64,000 bases of DNA, from positions 113,553-177,552 of the forward strand of contig CANMEI010000009.1 of NCBI GenBank assembly GCA_947496695.1. Direction: 5' to 3'. The DNA is from an uncultured Cellulophaga sp. GTDB taxonomy: Bacteria > Bacteroidota > Bacteroidia > Flavobacteriales > Flavobacteriaceae. Positions 63,930 through 64,000 of this stretch are shown here, one piece after another. The position numbers and the translations under genes are program-made. Under the pieces are notes generated by a model. That model was not told the DNA's origin. It worked only from the letters and a program-made list of their open reading frames with translations, and did no database searches. Position 1 is the first letter of the stretch. Every line of letters starts with the position of its first letter.

Positions 63930-64000
63930 CGGGGTGTAGCGTAGCCCGGTTATCGCGCCGCGTTTGGGACGCGGAGGTCGCAGGTTCGAATCCTGCCACC
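63930..64000 (+). tRNA. tRNA-Pro (anticodon UGG), 3' end cut by window edge
   Basis: The cloverleaf reads clearly: acceptor 5' strand CGGGGTG, D arm, anticodon stem CCGCG/CGCGG with loop TTTGGGA giving anticodon TGG (Pro), five-base variable region AGGTC, and T arm GCAGG-TTCGAAT-CCTGC. The acceptor 3' strand begins CACC at the last four bases; the final CCG and discriminator lie outside the window. Other RNA genes may follow. Confidence 0.95.

Overview
The window looks like chromosomal DNA of a marine-type Flavobacteriaceae member (Bacteroidota). It is AT-rich. It carries Bacteroidota-specific traits: the gliding protein GldI, a giant SprB-like repeat protein with a type B (CHU_C) type IX secretion sorting domain, heterodimeric methylmalonyl-CoA mutase, a long signal peptidase I, and DUF6122, DUF5683 and DUF6503 proteins. 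Promoter boxes match the Bacteroidota -7 consensus TAnnTTTG upstream of at least 13 genes. No rRNA, CRISPR array, insertion sequence or prophage is visible, and gene density is high with short operons.

Layout. 1-4181 (minus): a bifunctional RelA/SpoT protein cut by the window edge, a Ste24-like M48 protease and a SpoU-type RNA methyltransferase. 4331-10926 (plus): a DUF6503 lipoprotein, then a tight molybdenum cofactor operon (moaD, moaE, moaA, moaC, mobA, a ThiF/MoeB-rhodanese fusion, a TauE/SafE transporter, moeA) ended by a strong terminator. 10989-16452 (minus): two exported amidohydrolase-family proteins, in which two of the three modules have lost the metal-binding HxH, and a DUF3810 membrane protein. 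16536-18821 (plus): PepD and a periplasmic M48 protease. 18894-22878 (minus): a GH5 lipoprotein, then a cyclophilin-FKBP fusion, gldI and a DHH phosphoesterase. 22957-32802: PhoD-like phosphatase, ndk, a recF group on minus, then TPR protein, ribH, a small membrane protein, mutL, two rhomboid proteases and an EEP hydrolase. 32806-38554 (minus): DUF6122, WbqC, lepB, dapB, DUF5683, parB, parA. 38706-43189 (minus): methylmalonyl-CoA mutase subunits, FtsB-like protein and uridine kinase. 43340-46529: a Bcr/CflA transporter and acetyl-CoA synthetase.

46948-54718 is a coherent cell-wall and amino-sugar recycling locus: anmK, nagZ and an AmpG-like permease, then a NagB-PIG-L deacetylase fusion, facing a DeoR-type regulator followed by murQ. 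The 185-bp divergent space between nagB and the regulator holds repeated ATTTTGC/TGC elements next to both predicted promoters and is a good candidate operator region.

55209-63797 is a single 2862-residue open reading frame for a secreted adhesin-like protein of about 30 modules. Most modules have one Cys near the start and one near the end. It is preceded by a leader hairpin and followed by a terminator and a proline tRNA that runs off the window end.

Nothing here is clearly a wholly new system. The best leads are the NagB-deacetylase fusion with its operator array, the cysteine-patterned giant adhesin with its leader hairpin, the metal-site-less amidohydrolase modules, an apparently eroded MutL endonuclease motif, and predicted leaderless transcripts.
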